From the NCBI GenBank assembly GCA_934675095.1, contig CAKUPC010000065.1, positions 1 to 6,791 of the forward strand: a stretch of 6,791 nt of DNA. The letters run 5' to 3'. Of the stretch, positions 5,407 through 6,791 are shown in pieces (position 1 is the stretch's first letter; each line of letters begins with the position of its first letter). Source of the DNA: an uncultured Bacteroidales bacterium (GTDB taxonomy: Bacteria; Bacteroidota; Bacteroidia; Bacteroidales; UBA932). A model generated the notes under the pieces. That model was not told the origin of the DNA, made no database searches, and was given only the letters and a program-made list of their open reading frames with translations. The position numbers were made by a program, and so were the translations under genes.

Positions 5407-6462
5407 ATGAGTTCGATGAAAATAAGCGTGATAGTCCCCGTGTTCAACGCGACTACAACAATAGAATACACGGTGGGGTCGATTCTCTCCCCGGCATTCT
5501 TCGACGACTGTGAGCTGATTCTCGTAGATGACGGCAGCACGGACGGCAGCGGCGAAAAGTGCGACGCGATAGCGGGCATACACGAGCGCATCCATGTGAT
5601 TCACAAACAGAACGGGGGAGTCAGTTCGGCAAGGAATGCGGGCCTTAAAACAGCTCGGGGCGAGTATGTCACCTTTGTTGATTCCGACGACATTCTCCCG
5701 AAAGCTTGCCTTGCCGACTGGCTTGACACCGTCTCCGCCGGCGGGGCGGACCTCTATGTCGGAGGCTACAGGCTGCTGAACGGCTCTCCCATAGCCCCCT
5801 CTCCAGAAAAAAGCCGGCTCTACGCCCACGGGGAACTGTCCGGGTTCATAGACGACAACCTTTGCGACAACGGCTCCTACCTGCGTCCGGTTTGGGGGAA
5901 ACTCTTCCGCAAATCACTGATTGACAAATATTCCCTCCGTTTCGAACCGTCGCTTTCATACGGCGAGGACATGCTTTTCCTCTTCCGTTTCCTGCTTCGC
6001 TGCGACAGTGCGGTGACGGTGCCGCGCTGCACCTATGTCTATCGCAGCGGCGCTTCCGGCCTGTCTTCGGATCTCTGCTCCGACAGGCACATAATGCAGC
6101 TGATGATGCTCCTCGGCCCATATTCCGAGACTCTTCGGGCAATGGAAAGCGCCTTCCCGGAAAGCGTGAAGGTCAAGTCGCTCTATCACAGGGACTTGGT
6201 CGGAAGGCTTATCTGCCGCATACTCACTGTCTTTGCTACCCGGCGCACTCTGCTGTGCACTTCGGACAACATCTCCAGACTCTACCACTATATGCGTTCA
6301 GACCCGGCTCTTAACCGCCTCGGAGGCGCGTTTTCCCTGCGCAGGGGGCAGATTCCGAACCTGCTTCTCTACCGCATGGGCTCTCCTCTCGTCTCCGCGC
6401 ACCTGTACCGTCTCAGTGCGTTAGTATGCGGGGCATTCGGGATAAGGCCACGGCGGTATTGA
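5407..6462 (+). CDS. family 2 glycosyltransferase
   Basis: This 351-residue enzyme would add one sugar from a nucleotide-sugar to a lipid-linked repeat unit at the cytosolic face of the inner membrane. The GT-A fold is clear from KISVIVPVFNATTTIEYTVGS at 5-25, LILVDDGSTDGSGEKCD at 37-53 (nucleotide-binding Asp41-Asp42), NGGVSSARNAGL at 69-80, GEYVTFVDSDDIL at 85-97 (DSDD metal-binding at 92-95), WGKLFRK at 163-169 and YGEDMLF at 185-191 with the probable catalytic-base ED pair (187-188). The C-terminal part is basic with some hydrophobic stretches but no certain membrane helix. The start is ATG 5407, five bases after the upstream TAG, so translation is probably coupled; ATG at residue 4 (5416) would be an equally good family start. 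The donor and acceptor sugars cannot be inferred. Confidence 0.92.
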   Translation: MSSMKISVIVPVFNATTTIEYTVGSILSPAFFDDCELILVDDGSTDGSGEKCDAIAGIHERIHVIHKQNGGVSSARNAGLKTARGEYVTFVDSDDILPKACLADWLDTVSAGGADLYVGGYRLLNGSPIAPSPEKSRLYAHGELSGFIDDNLCDNGSYLRPVWGKLFRKSLIDKYSLRFEPSLSYGEDMLFLFRFLLRCDSAVTVPRCTYVYRSGASGLSSDLCSDRHIMQLMMLLGPYSETLRAMESAFPESVKVKSLYHRDLVGRLICRILTVFATRRTLLCTSDNISRLYHYMRSDPALNRLGGAFSLRRGQIPNLLLYRMGSPLVSAHLYRLSALVCGAFGIRPRRY

Positions 6463-6560
6463 ACGACTGAACGCCCTCGTTCCGGCTCATTTTACAGACG
6501 CATTCACAAGTTTCCGAGGCGAAAGAACAACTGAACTCACTTCTTGTATTGATATAGACA
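6463..6560 (+). other. 98-base gap between glycosyltransferase genes, no clear element
   Basis: This is the longest gap inside the plus-strand operon. I see no TAnnTTTG box, no strong hairpin with a T-tract and no credible small ORF. CCTCG (6474-6478 region) and CGAGG (near 6514) could pair only across a long loop. Transcription most likely reads through. Confidence 0.4.
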
Positions 6561-6791
6561 ATGATACTTAATGTACTCATATCCTGCTATAACGACTCCG
6601 TTTCCGATGTTCCGAAGATCTTCCTTCCACCGAGGGATGAGGTCCGCTACATCGTCTCGCATCAGATGTCCACGGATTTCGCGGCCGCGCATCCTGAACT
6701 GACTGCGGACATCGCATCATCGTTCGGACAGCGTGCCGATGTCGTCTATTCGCCCTTTGTCGGGAAAGGGGTCAGCCAGAACCGCAACCAC
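6561..6791 (+). CDS. glycosyltransferase family 2-like, N-terminal part (cut by window end)
   Basis: ATG 6561 opens 77 codons that run off the right edge. The protein begins MILNVLISCYNDSV, then has LPPRDEVRYIVSHQMS (about residues 22-37) and GKGVSQNRNH (68-77). The pattern 'NILIS...LP...V.YIVSHQ....GKG(V/L)S.NRN.A' is typical of a glycosyltransferase family-2-like group common in Bacteroidales polysaccharide loci, where the NRN block corresponds to the SxARN block of ordinary GT2 enzymes. It lies 98 bases after the previous stop in the same direction, so it is likely the next operon gene. No -7 box or terminator is apparent in that gap. The catalytic DxD and base residues lie outside the window. 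Confidence 0.75.
   Translation, partial: MILNVLISCYNDSVSDVPKIFLPPRDEVRYIVSHQMSTDFAAAHPELTADIASSFGQRADVVYSPFVGKGVSQNRNH

Overview
The window looks like a chromosomal stretch from a fairly GC-rich member of the Bacteroidales (Bacteroidota). Three things point there. There are Bacteroidota-type -7 boxes (TAnnTTTG) instead of E. coli-type -10 boxes, and the start codons lack clear Shine-Dalgarno sequences. A short 'MKK-Y-SP' leader-like ORF precedes a lipoprotein gene. The polysaccharide gene set is also typical: a 14-helix Wzx flippase of the 'YTSRVVLxxLG..DYGIYNVVGGVVAMFG' type, an FrhB-like flavoprotein, a polysaccharide pyruvyl transferase and GT2 glycosyltransferases. I cannot name the genus.

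Left part, minus strand. Positions 1-730 hold a secreted lipoprotein gene that runs off the window edge. It is preceded by a 47-codon ORF (904-761). Both appear to be transcribed from a good Bacteroidota promoter at 966-936. Upstream of them, also on the minus strand, is a small Dabb (stress-responsive A/B barrel) gene at 1398-1099 with its own promoter near 1495-1466 and a clear hairpin/T-tract terminator at 1058-1031.

Right part, plus strand. From about 1529 a polysaccharide biosynthesis operon runs divergently. It starts with a -7 box and a leader containing a 12-bp interrupted stem-loop. The first gene (GTG start, 1614-4103) encodes an unusual fusion: a complete Wzx-type flippase joined in frame to an FrhB/FdhB-like flavoprotein whose normal N-terminal two-cluster ferredoxin domain is absent. 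It is followed by a polysaccharide pyruvyl transferase (4130-5401), a GT2 glycosyltransferase (5407-6462) and the start of another glycosyltransferase (6561 onward, cut by the window end). By family knowledge these would build, modify (ketal-pyruvate) and export a surface polysaccharide repeat unit.

The most interesting points are: the flippase/FrhB fusion with loss of the ferredoxin module; a dispersed-repeat-like sequence (TGTCATTTCGAG...CGAGAAATCT on the minus strand) that sits in frame inside the pyruvyl transferase gene and is translated; a second TGTCAT-headed inverted repeat in the same gene; extra hydrophilic loops in the fusion protein; and the small leader-like ORF in front of the lipoprotein. 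No RNA genes, CRISPR arrays, insertion sequences or complete novel defence system are visible.
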